A DNA stretch of 52,878 nucleotides, from the NCBI RefSeq assembly GCF_001434135.1, contig NZ_AZEB01000021.1:561-53438 (forward strand), in the 5' to 3' direction. Position numbers and translations under genes: made by a program. Shown in pieces: positions 1 through 9,131 of the stretch. The notes beneath the pieces were generated by a model. The model was given only the letters and a program-made list of their open reading frames with translations, ran no database searches and was not told the DNA's origin. This stretch comes from Lentilactobacillus kisonensis DSM 19906 = JCM 15041 (GTDB lineage: Bacteria > Bacillota > Bacilli > Lactobacillales > Lactobacillaceae). Each line of letters starts with the position of its first letter. The stretch's first letter is position 1.

Positions 1-873
1 CGCACTATGCACTTCAAGAACTATTAAGGGCGTTAAAGCTGCCACGGGCAACTTATTATGACCGACTTAAGCGGAACCAGAAGCCGGATAAATATGCCAA
101 AGTTAAGGTTTTCATTCAAAAACTATATTCCAAGACACGCGAAACCTACGGTTATCGACGAATTCATGATGCAGCAGTGAAACATGGATTTAAATATGCG
201 GAAGAGACAATTCGCCGACTAATGAGCGATATGGGTCTGAAAGTCTCGATTTACTCAAAACATACCGCTCAATACCATTCCTATAAGGGTCGAATCGGTA
301 AAGTGGCGCCCAATGTCCTTAAACAGCAGTTTAATGCCAAGCAACCATTAACGGTTTTCCATACAGATGTTACTCAAGTACGCTTGTACAACGGTGAATG
401 GGGCTACATTTCAGCTATTACCGACGAAGCCAGTCGTGAAGTATTAGCTGCCGTTGTCGGCACTTCTCCAAATAAAGCTTTGATTCATGCCACCTTGGAT
501 AAACTTAAACCTCACTTGAGACCAGGAATTCGCCCGATTCTTCATTCGGACCAAGGTTGGCAGTATCAAATTCCTGATTATCAACGCCGCTTAACGCACA
601 TGAATATCTGTCAAAGCATGTCCCGAAAGGGAAACTGCCATGACAACGCACCAATTGAAAGTTTCTTTAATCTGATGAAACGTGAGTGTCTCAATCGATA
701 CCAAATTAATGATATTACTGCTTTACGTAAATTGGTAAAACAATATATTCAGTGGTTCAATAATGAAAGAATTTCTAGGAATAAAAATGGCCTGACCCCT
801 GTAGAATACAGGAATCAAGCCATGGTAGCTTAAATCAATATCTAAACTTGTCTAACTTTTCTGTTGCACTTCA
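1..873 (+). mobile_element. IS3-family (IS150-like) insertion sequence, right part
   Basis: The window opens inside an IS3-family element. The transposase frame is followed by a right-end terminal repeat at about 849-873 (TGTCTAACTTTTC then TGTTGCACTTCA). Read on the other strand this begins TGAAGTGCAACAG, with the TG..CA ends typical of IS150-group elements. Beyond 873 the sequence switches directly into coding sequence of an MFS transporter, which places the boundary. The left end and any target duplication lie outside the window. Confidence 0.8.
3..833 (+). CDS. IS3-family transposase (OrfB, IS150 group), 5' truncated by the window edge
   Basis: This is a DDE integrase-type transposase that would join the IS ends to target DNA. 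The frame is open from base 3 without a start codon, so the N-terminus lies upstream. It opens with a helix-turn-helix-like region (LPRATYYDRL), then ETYGYRRIH, as in the HTH_21 segment of IS3 OrfB. The rve integrase core follows: FHTDVTQV gives the first Asp, HSDQGWQYQ the second, and NAPIESFFNLMKRE the catalytic Glu. All three acidic residues are present, so it is probably functional if the left part is intact. An upstream OrfA is expected outside the window. Confidence 0.9.
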   Translation, partial: HYALQELLRALKLPRATYYDRLKRNQKPDKYAKVKVFIQKLYSKTRETYGYRRIHDAAVKHGFKYAEETIRRLMSDMGLKVSIYSKHTAQYHSYKGRIGKVAPNVLKQQFNAKQPLTVFHTDVTQVRLYNGEWGYISAITDEASREVLAAVVGTSPNKALIHATLDKLKPHLRPGIRPILHSDQGWQYQIPDYQRRLTHMNICQSMSRKGNCHDNAPIESFFNLMKRECLNRYQINDITALRKLVKQYIQWFNNERISRNKNGLTPVEYRNQAMVA

Positions 874-1343
874 GCCCGGCAACCACTTTTTATAGTGGCA
901 TCGTCGCCGCTGTACCAGGAATTGCAACCCTGTTTGCAGCACCACTTCTCGGCCGGGTCGGTGATCAAATCGGTACCGACCGCATTTTGATAATCGGCTT
1001 TGTCCTCGCAATGAGCGTTTATATTCCAATGGCGTTTGTCACAAACGTCTGGCAATTAATTGGCCTGCGGTTCGTAATTGGCATTGCTAATGCGTCAATG
1101 TTGCCAGCCGTCCAAACAATTTTGGCCAAAAATACACCGCCACAGGTTACCGGCCGGGTTTTCAGCTGGAATCAGTCATTTCAAGCAATGGGAAACGTTG
1201 CTGGGCCACTCATTGGGTCATTTGTTTCGACCACATTTGATTACGCTGGCGTATTTATTTCAACCGCTCTGCTGGTCGTCCTTAATTTAGCACTGGTTTA
1301 TCATAATACAAAACAAATGCGCCAAGCATGTAGAAATGGTTAA
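874..1343 (+). pseudogene. MFS multidrug-type transporter, C-terminal fragment cut by the IS
   Basis: About 155 residues of a major facilitator superfamily transporter run from the IS boundary to a stop at 1343. They resemble the C-terminal half of drug:H+ antiporters of the PmrA/MdtG type. Several hydrophobic segments are visible, with a typical loop (LLGRVGDQIGTDR) and a second one (PPQVTGRVFSWNQ). The only in-frame start-like codon is a TTG inside the IS terminal repeat. The first half of the protein is missing on this side, so this is a remnant rather than a working pump. The substrate cannot be inferred. Confidence 0.8.
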
Positions 1344-1385
1344 CCTTTCCTAAAAATTTATCAATTATCCTAAAAAAAACCAAAT

Positions 1386-1420
1386 AAAAAAGCAGGCCAC
1401 AATCGTAGCCTGCTTTTTGT
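1386..1420. terminator. Bidirectional terminator between MFS remnant and rpmE2
   Basis: AAAAAGCAGGC, a ten-base loop, then GCCTGCTTTTT. The strong GC stem is flanked by A and T runs on both sides, so it can end transcription of rpmE2 (minus strand) and of the remnant (plus strand). Confidence 0.85.
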
Positions 1421-1426
1421 GAATAA

Positions 1427-1678
1427 TTAGTTGTTCGTAAGTCCGTATTTCTTGTTGAAACGATCCACAGCACCATCGGCCTGGGTAAACTTTTGCTTCC
1501 CAGTGTAGAATGGATGTGAGTCAGATGAAATTTCAACCCGAATCAATGGGTAAGTGTTGCCATCTTCCCACTCAATCGTTTCGTCAGAAGTCTTAGTTGA
1601 TCCTGACATAAACTTGAAACCAGTACTTGAATCTTGAAATACAACTTGATGGTAATCTGGATGAATTCCTTTTTTCAT
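1427..1678 (-). CDS. rpmE2: Ribosomal protein bL31, type B
   Basis: bL31 bridges the 50S and 30S subunits. The 83-residue protein starts [16 protein letters not shown] and has the type B features: [25 protein letters not shown], and a C-terminal [11 protein letters not shown]. It lacks the CxxC zinc motif of type A, so it is the zinc-independent form. A good ribosome binding site (AAAGGAGCGA) precedes the ATG. The neighbouring murA gene on the same strand is the usual Bacilli arrangement (murZ..rpmE). Confidence 0.97.
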   Translation of the reverse strand: MKKGIHPDYHQVVFQDSSTGFKFMSGSTKTSDETIEWEDGNTYPLIRVEISSDSHPFYTGKQKFTQADGAVDRFNKKYGLTNN

Positions 1679-1784
1679 AATATATCGCTCCTTTGCCCTG
1701 AATCAATTCGATGACCCAGAGATTATCGATTAGTCAACCTTGTAAGTTTAACATAAAATAATTAGGCATTCAACACGTTTTTAG

Positions 1785-3065
1785 CTAAACTTTTTCTTCG
1801 ACTTCTAGCTTAACGTCAGCACCAATTGATGTCAATTTATCAACAATACTGCCATAACCACGCAGAATATATTCTGCATGAGATATTTCGGTTGTACCAC
1901 TTGCCATCAATCCAGCAATGACTAATGACGCACCAGCCCGAATCTCGCCCGCGTCAACTTTTGCACCTTTCAAGTGGGGCGACTTGTCTACTAAAATGAC
2001 CCCTTCGTCCGTATTTTCAGACTTGATTTTGCCGCCAAGCTTGTTTAATTCTGAAATATGCTTAATTCGCTTGGGATAAATCGTATCAATAATCATGCTG
2101 CGTCCCTCAGCTTTAAACAAAAGTGGCGTAACCGGTTGCTGAAGATCTGTTGCAAACCCCGGAAACGGCATCACTTTGATCTGGATGGGCTTTAGATCAT
2201 GAGAAGGGCCAACGTAAATACTATCTTCATAGACCGTTAAATCACAACCCATTTCTTCCAACTTAGCAACGAATGCCTCTAAATGCTCAGGAATAATGTT
2301 GGTAATTAAAACACCGTTCCCAACCGCCGCAGCCATTGAAAGATATGTACCAGCCTCAATTCGATCGGGAATAATTGTATGGGTATTGGTTGCCTGAAGC
2401 GTTGGTACCCCTTCAATTCTAATGACATCAGTTCCAGCACCACGAATGTTGGCCCCCATATTGTTCAAGAACGTTGCAATATCAATGATCTCGGGTTCCT
2501 TTGCGGCATTACCAATAATTGTAGTTCCCGGTGCCTTTACTGATGCCAAAATAGTATTGATCGTTGCGCCAACTGAAACAACATCCAGAAAAATTTGGGC
2601 GCCGTGTAGCCCATTAGGCCCGGTTTGAATGGTAACCGTACCATCATGGTCACTGACCTCCGCACCGAGGGCTTTAAACGCCTTAATATGCTGATCAATC
2701 GGCCGAGGACCGATATTATCGCCACCAGGAAAGCTGACCGTGGCTCGCTGAAATCTCCCCAATAGTGCGCCCATAAAATAATAAGAGGCTCGCAAGCTCT
2801 TAATAGCTTTGCTTGGAAGAGGTGCCTCGACAATATTTGTTGGATCGATCGATAAAACATCACCTTTGAACTGAGATGATACATTCATTGATTTTAAAAT
2901 CAGCATTAAATTGTGGACATCCAAAATGTCTGGAACCGAATCAAATCTAACCGGGGTATCAGCTAAAATAGCTGCTGGAATCAGTGCAACCGTACTATTT
3001 TTGGCGCCACCGATAGCTACCTCACCGGAAAGACGATTCCCGCCATTTATTATTAATTTAGTCAT
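1785..3065 (-). CDS. murA: UDP-N-acetylglucosamine 1-carboxyvinyltransferase (MurA), Cys-to-Asp variant
   Basis: MurA transfers enolpyruvate from PEP to UDP-GlcNAc, the first committed step of peptidoglycan synthesis in the cytoplasm. The 426-residue protein has the family length and the two-lobed EPSP-synthase-like fold signature: [13 protein letters not shown] near the N-terminus with the conserved Lys-Asn, [13 protein letters not shown], and [11 protein letters not shown] near the C-terminus. The active-site loop, normally PGGCxIGxRPID, reads [12 protein letters not shown], so the fosfomycin-target cysteine is Asp (codon at 2718-2720). I start at the ATG at 3065 because GAGG lies eight bases upstream; a TTG three bases earlier is also possible. 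It lies upstream of rpmE2 on the same strand. Confidence 0.95.
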   Translation of the reverse strand: MTKLIINGGNRLSGEVAIGGAKNSTVALIPAAILADTPVRFDSVPDILDVHNLMLILKSMNVSSQFKGDVLSIDPTNIVEAPLPSKAIKSLRASYYFMGALLGRFQRATVSFPGGDNIGPRPIDQHIKAFKALGAEVSDHDGTVTIQTGPNGLHGAQIFLDVVSVGATINTILASVKAPGTTIIGNAAKEPEIIDIATFLNNMGANIRGAGTDVIRIEGVPTLQATNTHTIIPDRIEAGTYLSMAAAVGNGVLITNIIPEHLEAFVAKLEEMGCDLTVYEDSIYVGPSHDLKPIQIKVMPFPGFATDLQQPVTPLLFKAEGRSMIIDTIYPKRIKHISELNKLGGKIKSENTDEGVILVDKSPHLKGAKVDAGEIRAGASLVIAGLMASGTTEISHAEYILRGYGSIVDKLTSIGADVKLEVEEKV

Positions 3066-3197
3066 CAAACTTTCCTCACTTTTACATATCGAACATTTTT
3101 AACGCTAAGAATCATACTAAAGAAAAAATTTGCAAATTACAATACCTTTACTTGAATTATACAATTTGTAATGGGAAAAACAATGAAAGTAACCAGA

Positions 3198-3308
3198 GTG
3201 CTACACCAAGCGGTTAGAAAGCGGAGCCTAAGTTACTCCGTTCAGAAATCCCGGGTTTGGATTTTTGAACGGAGTGGCTTAGGTGCAGCTTTCTGCTTGG
3301 TGTAGCAC
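3198..3308 (+). repeat. Hairpin repeat element, copy 1 (divergent outer arms)
   Basis: A 111-bp imperfect inverted repeat. The outer arms GTGCTACACCAAGC / GCTTGGTGTAGCAC are perfectly complementary and differ from those of the other copies. The conserved GGTTAGAA is present. The middle stem is CCTAAG/CTTAGG, and the inner stem CTCCGTTCAGAAATCC pairs with GGATTTTTGAACGGAG. It lies between murA and the right end of the TnpB element. Confidence 0.85.
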
Positions 3309-3450
3309 GTTTCCACAATGTCGCCAAGAGAGGCCCTGCTTTGCAACACAATAAAGATTCACAAGCTACAACGCCCCAGCTCCCATCAAGCCACTGTATT
3401 CCACGTATTATCTCAGATAGCACAAGTAATCCCATTAATTATACAAACTC

Positions 3451-3640
3451 GCGAACTACCCGTCACTAAAGTAACGAGCTTCTAGGAACACCGCGGACTT
3501 ACCAAACATTCTCGGAATGTTCAGCAGCGGTTACGGCTATTAACTAAGGGCAGTTCCGGCCCAGCTTTATTTTTAAGCACTCAAGATATTCTTGGCGGCA
3601 TTAATATCACGATCATGGTTAATGCCACAATTTGGGCAAA
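3451..3640 (-). ncRNA. Putative TnpB guide RNA (omega RNA / reRNA)
   Basis: TnpB proteins use an RNA that overlaps the 3' end of tnpB and runs to the element's right end, with the guide in flanking DNA. Downstream of the stop there are two clear hairpins on the minus strand: GAACATTC CGA GAATGTTT, and the CTCGTTAC/GTGACGGG terminal stem, followed by GGTAGTTCGC. The first 20 flanking bases (3450 down to 3431, starting GAGTTTGTAT) would be the guide. The 5' boundary is a guess. Confidence 0.5.
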
Positions 3641-4706
3641 TCCACTGCCGAATATCGAGAGGATGTTTACCATCATCATAGTGACAGTTAGAACAAATTT
3701 GGCTGATTCTCCGCGGATTTACCGTGACCAACTGTTTACCATACCACGCACATTTGTATTCTAAGTACAAGCGCAGAGTTCGCCAAGCCTGATTCGCAAT
3801 TGCCCGCGCCAATTTATGGTTTTTAAGCAGATTTTTGGTTTTCAAATCTTCCATTTTAATCACATCATATTGGGTCACGAGCTGCTTAGTTATGTGATGC
3901 AGATAGTTTTGCCGTTGATTGGCAATCTTTTCGGCATACTTTGCCACCATGTGTTTTGCTTGCTGGTAATTTTTGAAATCGCCGAGTTCACGTGGAACCA
4001 GCACATGATTATGTTTCTCCCAAGCGATTACCTGTTGGGCCTGACGTCTTCTACGGGCTAACCGTTTTTCCCAGTAACGTTTCCTTTGAGATAACTGCTT
4101 GTCAAACCGGATGGTGGGGTGTTTGATTCCATCGCTGGTGATCACCAAATCAGCAACTCCCAGATCAATGCCGACTTTCTTGCCAGTTTTAGATAACTGC
4201 TCGATTCCTGTATCCACTAGTAAAATCGCATGGAACTTGCCAGTGGCCGAAAGCCGGATGGTAACGTTCTTAATTTTGCCGGTAACTCGGCAACCTCTAA
4301 AACGCACAATTCCCAGCTTAGGTAGTTTGAGATGTCGTTCATCAACCAGCTTGATGCCCATCCGGGACTGATAGCTCTGCTTGGGGAACTTTCGTGATTT
4401 GAATTTCGGAAAGCCGTGCCGGGACTGAAAGAACCGCTGATAGGTAGCAATCAGATCGTGATTAGTAGCCTGTAAACTGGTACTCTCAGCGGATTTTAAC
4501 CAAGGGTATTCAGCTTTTAGTCCTGGCAATAAATTGTTCAACGCAAAGGCACTAGGCAAAGGCGCTTGAGGATTGTTCTCATGACGTTTAATGAGCATGT
4601 TTAGCATTTGGTTCCAGACAAACCGATTGTAACCAAAATTCAGTTTGATCTGGAGCTGTTGGGTCTGATTTGGATAGATTCTTAACTTCATCCCGGCCAA
4701 AACCAT
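3573..4706 (-). CDS. tnpB: RNA-guided endonuclease TnpB (IS200/IS605 OrfB)
   Basis: TnpB is the RuvC-type RNA-guided nuclease ancestral to Cas12. The 377-residue protein has the N-terminal helix-turn-helix/wedge region (MKLRIYPNQTQQ, FGYNRFVWNQ), then a full RuvC domain: GIDLGVADL (Asp181), MEDLKTKN (Glu286) and HDRDINAAKN (Asp365/367). The C-terminal zinc ribbon has Cys338/341 and Cys357/360. All catalytic and zinc residues are present and length is normal, so it is probably active. A GGGGGG stretch six bases upstream of the ATG supports the start. In Bacillales genomes murA and pyrG lie in one conserved neighbourhood, so the element appears to have inserted there. Confidence 0.95.
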   Translation of the reverse strand: MVLAGMKLRIYPNQTQQLQIKLNFGYNRFVWNQMLNMLIKRHENNPQAPLPSAFALNNLLPGLKAEYPWLKSAESTSLQATNHDLIATYQRFFQSRHGFPKFKSRKFPKQSYQSRMGIKLVDERHLKLPKLGIVRFRGCRVTGKIKNVTIRLSATGKFHAILLVDTGIEQLSKTGKKVGIDLGVADLVITSDGIKHPTIRFDKQLSQRKRYWEKRLARRRRQAQQVIAWEKHNHVLVPRELGDFKNYQQAKHMVAKYAEKIANQRQNYLHHITKQLVTQYDVIKMEDLKTKNLLKNHKLARAIANQAWRTLRLYLEYKCAWYGKQLVTVNPRRISQICSNCHYDDGKHPLDIRQWICPNCGINHDRDINAAKNILSA

Positions 4707-4900
4707 TTGGATCCCCCCTGATACTCAGATTCGGTAATTATATTATATCATGGCATTAACAAATTTCAGGTACTAGAGGCGACCAAATTAGGAGAAAATC
4801 CCGCCATTTTTTAAAATAATTCCGACCTCTATAGGCCGCTAAAATCGTTGATTCATCTCGGCATTAAAATACCGAGTTTTCTCAACATCTGTTGTGATGA

Positions 4901-4936
4901 AAAAAGGTCAAGGTGATTGCTTTCACCCTGACCCAG
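4901..4936 (-). terminator. pyrG terminator
   Basis: On the minus strand GGGTCAGGGTGA, the loop AAGCAA, TCACCTTGACC and then TTTTTT. A strong stem with a U-run starts about 30 bases after the pyrG stop. Confidence 0.85.
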
Positions 4937-4965
4937 TAAATCATCAGCTAACAAAATATCATTAA

Positions 4966-6606
<1,641 letters not shown>

Positions 6607-6627
6607 TTAGACGGGGAATTCACAAAT

Positions 6628-6658
6628 AAAAAAATCCCTATCCATAAGTGAATAGGGA
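6628..6658 (-). terminator. Intrinsic attenuator in the pyrG leader
   Basis: On the minus strand TTCCCTATT, a loop, then ATAGGGA and a run of seven T. It lies between the promoter and the pyrG start, so it must be regulated. The UUCCCU on the 5' side of the stem is the sequence a poly-G transcript start could pair with to block the terminator. Confidence 0.85.
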
Positions 6659-6700
6659 ACAATTTATCATCGTTCAGATGTCCTTGAAAACCTCAAGGAG

Positions 6701-6739
6701 CCCAAAAAACATGATACATACTTTTTAGATATTAGTCAA
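6701..6739 (-). promoter_or_regulatory. pyrG promoter with GGGC start (reiterative transcription site)
   Basis: On the minus strand: -35 TTGACT (6739-6734), a 17-base spacer, -10 TATCAT (6716-6711), seven bases, then GGGCTCC with +1 at 6703. In Bacillus subtilis and Lactococcus, pyrG transcripts starting GGGC gain extra G residues when CTP is low, which antagonises the leader terminator. The same elements are present here; the mechanism is inferred from that family knowledge. Confidence 0.8.
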
Positions 6740-6742
6740 GAA

Positions 6743-7378
6743 TTATTGATTATCTTTTGAATTATAGTCGTTTTCATCATCGTCATCATCATCAAATGAG
6801 TCATCATCGTCATTAAGCTCATTTAACTGACCTTCGATACCATCTGGTAAATCTTCGTTGTCTGGATCATCGGTACCGTCGTCAATATCTTGAAGATCTT
6901 TATTGTACTTGCCAAGATCTTCACCGGCATCGTCATCAGAAGCATCGTCATCATCGTCTTCAACGAAATCATCGTCGTCTTGATCTTCTGGATCGTCATC
7001 ATCGTAATCAATCACGTCATCGTCATCAGAAGCATCAGCAAGAAAGGCATTAACCTTTCGGCGCTTCTTCCGCTTCGGCCGATCTTCATCTTCTTCAGCA
7101 TGGACAGTTGCTTCATCAATTGATTCGTATGGGTACCATGTTCGTAGTCCCCAAAGATTGTCACCAAGTGAAATAAAGCTACCATCAATGTTTAAATCCG
7201 TATAAAATTGCGATAAACGATCACGAATTTCTTTGTTACTATCACCCAAATATGATTGTACCTCGTTAGCTAAATCAACGAATGGCATAGTGTCACCGCG
7301 TTTTGCTAAGATCGCATGAGCGACTTCAATCATCGATAGTTCGTTTTTGTTTTGGCCTTTAAAGACTTCTAATTCCAA
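6743..7378 (-). CDS. rpoE: RNA polymerase delta subunit
   Basis: Delta is a Gram-positive RNA polymerase accessory that weakens nonspecific nucleic acid binding and speeds enzyme recycling. The 211-residue protein has the folded HARE-HTH domain (about residues 10-90; [46 protein letters not shown]). A short basic KRKKRRK stretch follows, then a very acidic Asp-rich tail from about residue 115 to the end. The start is TTG, preceded by GAAAGGA. The tail is encoded by GAT/GAC repeats, which also create spurious frames on both strands. It lies upstream of pyrG. Confidence 0.97.
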   Translation of the reverse strand: MELEVFKGQNKNELSMIEVAHAILAKRGDTMPFVDLANEVQSYLGDSNKEIRDRLSQFYTDLNIDGSFISLGDNLWGLRTWYPYESIDEATVHAEEDEDRPKRKKRRKVNAFLADASDDDDVIDYDDDDPEDQDDDDFVEDDDDDASDDDAGEDLGKYNKDLQDIDDGTDDPDNEDLPDGIEGQLNELNDDDDSFDDDDDDENDYNSKDNQ

Positions 7379-7422
7379 ACTGGTACACGTCCTTTCAACA
7401 GTCTAACAACAATCTAAAAATC

Positions 7423-7451
7423 ACTATACTCGATTAAACTGTAAATTGCAA
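7423..7451 (-). promoter_or_regulatory. Candidate rpoE promoter
   Basis: On the minus strand: -35 TTGCAA (7451-7446), exactly 17 bases, -10 TATAGT (7428-7423). It lies in the last codons of the upstream DUF1934 gene, so rpoE can be transcribed separately. Confidence 0.55.
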
Positions 7452-7868
7452 TCGAATATTATATTTGCCTAACAAGTCATTCCCGGCATAAAGTAAATAA
7501 TCGATGCCAACGGATCCCCGAAGTGGCTGTTCAAGGATTTCCGTGCTCAAAGCTGAGGTGACGGTTTGAACATCTAAGAGTCCATACGGTGTCCGATAAC
7601 GAGCTGCCACCCGTTTACCCTGACTAAACAGCAACTGCAACCGGTTTTCGGCCGACCGGGTTAACTTAATATCACCGTTATTCATAATTTTAATGGTAAC
7701 GGGAACTGGCCCTTCTTCGGCATCTTCCGTATATCTAATATAAATGCTGGTGCCAACTTGAACTAATTGACCAGTCACATCAAAAACAAAATTAGATGCC
7801 TCACTATTTTGAATAATGTTTGTCTCTAAATGAATTTGAACTGGAACCCCAGTTGCCAAGTTATCCAT
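7434..7868 (-). CDS. DUF1934 (YwiB-like, calycin fold) protein
   Basis: A 144-residue cytoplasmic protein of the DUF1934 family, which has a lipocalin/calycin-like beta barrel and no settled function. Visible features fit: alternating beta strands such as PVQIHLETNI, GTSIYIRYTEDAE and VPVTIKIMNNGDIKLTR, and a C-terminal GSVGIDYLLYAGNDLLGKYN before the last strand. No catalytic motif is apparent. AAGAAGGTG precedes the ATG. It lies directly upstream of rpoE on the same strand and probably belongs to that operon. Confidence 0.85.
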   Translation of the reverse strand: MDNLATGVPVQIHLETNIIQNSEASNFVFDVTGQLVQVGTSIYIRYTEDAEEGPVPVTIKIMNNGDIKLTRSAENRLQLLFSQGKRVAARYRTPYGLLDVQTVTSALSTEILEQPLRGSVGIDYLLYAGNDLLGKYNIRLQFTV

Positions 7869-7890
7869 AATGCACCTTCTTTAATTCTAA

Positions 7891-8011
7891 AGTGAGCGGA
7901 GTCAGGCGGTTAGAAACTGGAACATAAGTCTCCTTGGTCAAGAATTCCCGGTTTTGGAATTTTTGACCAAGGTGCTTATGTTCCAGTTTCTGCCTGACGC
8001 AGCTGTCCTAA
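7891..8011 (+). repeat. Hairpin repeat element, copy 2 (tandem with copy 3)
   Basis: Begins AGTGAGCGGAG and ends GCAGCTGTCCTAA. Inner stem CCTTGGTCAA / TTGACCAAGG; middle stem ACTGGAACATAAG pairs perfectly with CTTATGTTCCAGT. GGTTAGAA and TTCTGCC frame the stem. It sits between the divergent DUF1934 and lipL genes. Confidence 0.9.
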
Positions 8012-8013
8012 TA

Positions 8014-8132
8014 AGTGAGCGGAGCAAAGCAGTTAGAACTCGGAGCATAAGTCTCCGCCGGCAAGAATTCCCGGTTTTGGAATTTTTGCTGGTGGTGCTT
8101 ATGTGCAGAGTTCTGCTTTGCACAGCTGTCCT
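8014..8132 (+). repeat. Hairpin repeat element, copy 3
   Basis: Same ends as copy 2 (AGTGAGCGGAGCAAAGC..GCTTTGC..AGCTGTCCT). The inner stem differs: GCCGGCAAGAATTC pairs with GAATTTTTGCTGGT. The CTCGGAGCATAAG / CTTATGTGCAGAG stem is also compensated. Two bases separate it from copy 2. Confidence 0.9.
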
Positions 8133-8246
8133 GCTTAACTAATATATTATATAACCTTGATCCAGATTTCGCACTTATTTTATCTTTTAATCAGTCACTT
8201 TTCAACTTACCTTATTTAGATCTTACCCTATTTTAGGAACAGATTC

Positions 8247-8255
8247 TGTTATAAT
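8247..8255 (+). promoter_or_regulatory. Extended -10 promoter for lipL operon
   Basis: TGTTATAAT gives a TGn-extended consensus -10, about 37 bases upstream of the lipL start. No good -35 is visible, as expected of extended -10 promoters. Confidence 0.6.
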
Positions 8256-8291
8256 TAGGATAGTTGTCATTTTTTTACAGGAGGAATCGCG

Positions 8292-9119
8292 ATGTTGCTG
8301 GCAAACGTTCCAATCACTGTCATTAACCGAACGTATTCGAGTGAACACAAACTAATTTCGTTTGCGGATACGAATACCCTACTTGAAATTTGTGATAAGT
8401 TCCAACGGCCGTTCCTTCATTTTTGGACGACGGAACAGCCCACACTGATTCTCGGGATTAACGACCGCCATCTCCCTAATTTAGCAGCTGGCCTAAAGGG
8501 GTTAGCTGTTAATCATTATGATTACTTTTTACGCAATTCGGGTGGCCTCGCTGTGATCAGTGACCCTAAAGTCTTAAATGTCTCGTTATTTATCCCAACA
8601 GCAACTCATAATTATTCAATTGACCAAGCTTATCAAATTGTTGCTGATCTTATTCAAACAATTTTTCCCAGCCTTACGATTGCTGTTCATGAAATCGCAA
8701 ACTCATACTGTCCTGGAAAATTTGATTTGAGTGTTAATGGTCAAAAAATCGCTGGCATCGCCCAACGAAGAACTCAACGAGCTTTAGTATTGATGCTTTA
8801 TATGAGTATTGCCGGTGATCAGGACGGCCGAAGTGATACCGTTGCGCAATTCTATGAGCAAGGTGATGCCTATCGTCAAGACCGATGGCACTTTCCAAAG
8901 GTTGATAAAGCCACGATGACCACCCTGGCAAATTTAGTGAGTTTAGACATTTCAGTTGAAGCCGTGGAAGATCAAATCACTACTGCCCTGGCTGCTCAAG
9001 AAAACGCAATTGACCTATCGAGTGCACCAGAATTGCTACGGTCAGCCCAGTTTATTAATGAACAAGCAACGCAGCTCAAGAAAATTCAATTGCGAAATAA
9101 TCAATTACCCATTGTCTAA
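8292..9119 (+). CDS. lipL: LipL-like octanoyl/lipoyl amidotransferase
   Basis: The protein belongs to the biotin/lipoate ligase (BPL_LplA_LipB) fold. It most resembles LipL (YwfL), which moves octanoyl or lipoyl groups from GcvH to E2 subunits through a Cys acyl-enzyme. The 275 residues contain RNSGGLAVISDP in the acyl-binding region and NSYCPGKFDLS (Cys140, the LipL-type nucleophile), followed by GQKIAGIAQRR with the conserved Lys. It lacks the ATP-using C-terminal domain of LplA. AGGAGGA precedes the ATG. It is first in a three-gene plus-strand operon; the next gene begins 12 bases after its stop. Annotation as a lipoate-protein ligase is the alternative. Confidence 0.8.
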   Translation: MLLANVPITVINRTYSSEHKLISFADTNTLLEICDKFQRPFLHFWTTEQPTLILGINDRHLPNLAAGLKGLAVNHYDYFLRNSGGLAVISDPKVLNVSLFIPTATHNYSIDQAYQIVADLIQTIFPSLTIAVHEIANSYCPGKFDLSVNGQKIAGIAQRRTQRALVLMLYMSIAGDQDGRSDTVAQFYEQGDAYRQDRWHFPKVDKATMTTLANLVSLDISVEAVEDQITTALAAQENAIDLSSAPELLRSAQFINEQATQLKKIQLRNNQLPIV

Positions 9120-9131
9120 GGAGGCAACTTT

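Larger units (their letters stand above)
3451..4760 (-). mobile_element. Solitary IS200/IS605-type tnpB element (no tnpA)
   Basis: The element contains tnpB only; no Y1 transposase (TnpA) is nearby, so it is an IS1341-like or non-autonomous unit. On the minus strand the right end follows the tnpB stop with a hairpin (CTCGTTAC TTTA GTGACGGG) and then GGTAGTTCGC at 3451-3460. This resembles the common right-end motif GGTAGTTCAC of IS605-group elements. The left boundary, upstream of the tnpB start at 4706, was not located; 4760 is a rough limit. Confidence 0.6.

Noticed and set aside
3214-3435. 73-codon minus-strand frame between murA and tnpB
   Set aside because: It runs through hairpin copy 1 and non-coding flank, with no recognisable domain or ribosome binding site.
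4857-4876. CTCGG..CCGAG hairpin followed by TTTT on the plus strand, considered as a terminator or the left end of the tnpB element
   Set aside because: No plus-strand gene precedes it, the stem is only five pairs, and nothing ties it to the element boundary.
6760-7030. Long open frames opposite and beside the rpoE acidic tail
   Set aside because: They arise from the GAT/GAC repeat encoding poly-Asp and give low-complexity proteins.
7891-8132. Two near-identical ~120-bp units in tandem, considered as a CRISPR array
   Set aside because: The units are long inverted repeats with variable stems, not short direct repeats with unique spacers; no cas genes are in the window.
7938-8142. Short frames on both strands inside hairpin copies 2 and 3
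   Set aside because: They follow the inverted-repeat sequence, have no ribosome binding sites and do not persist in other copies.
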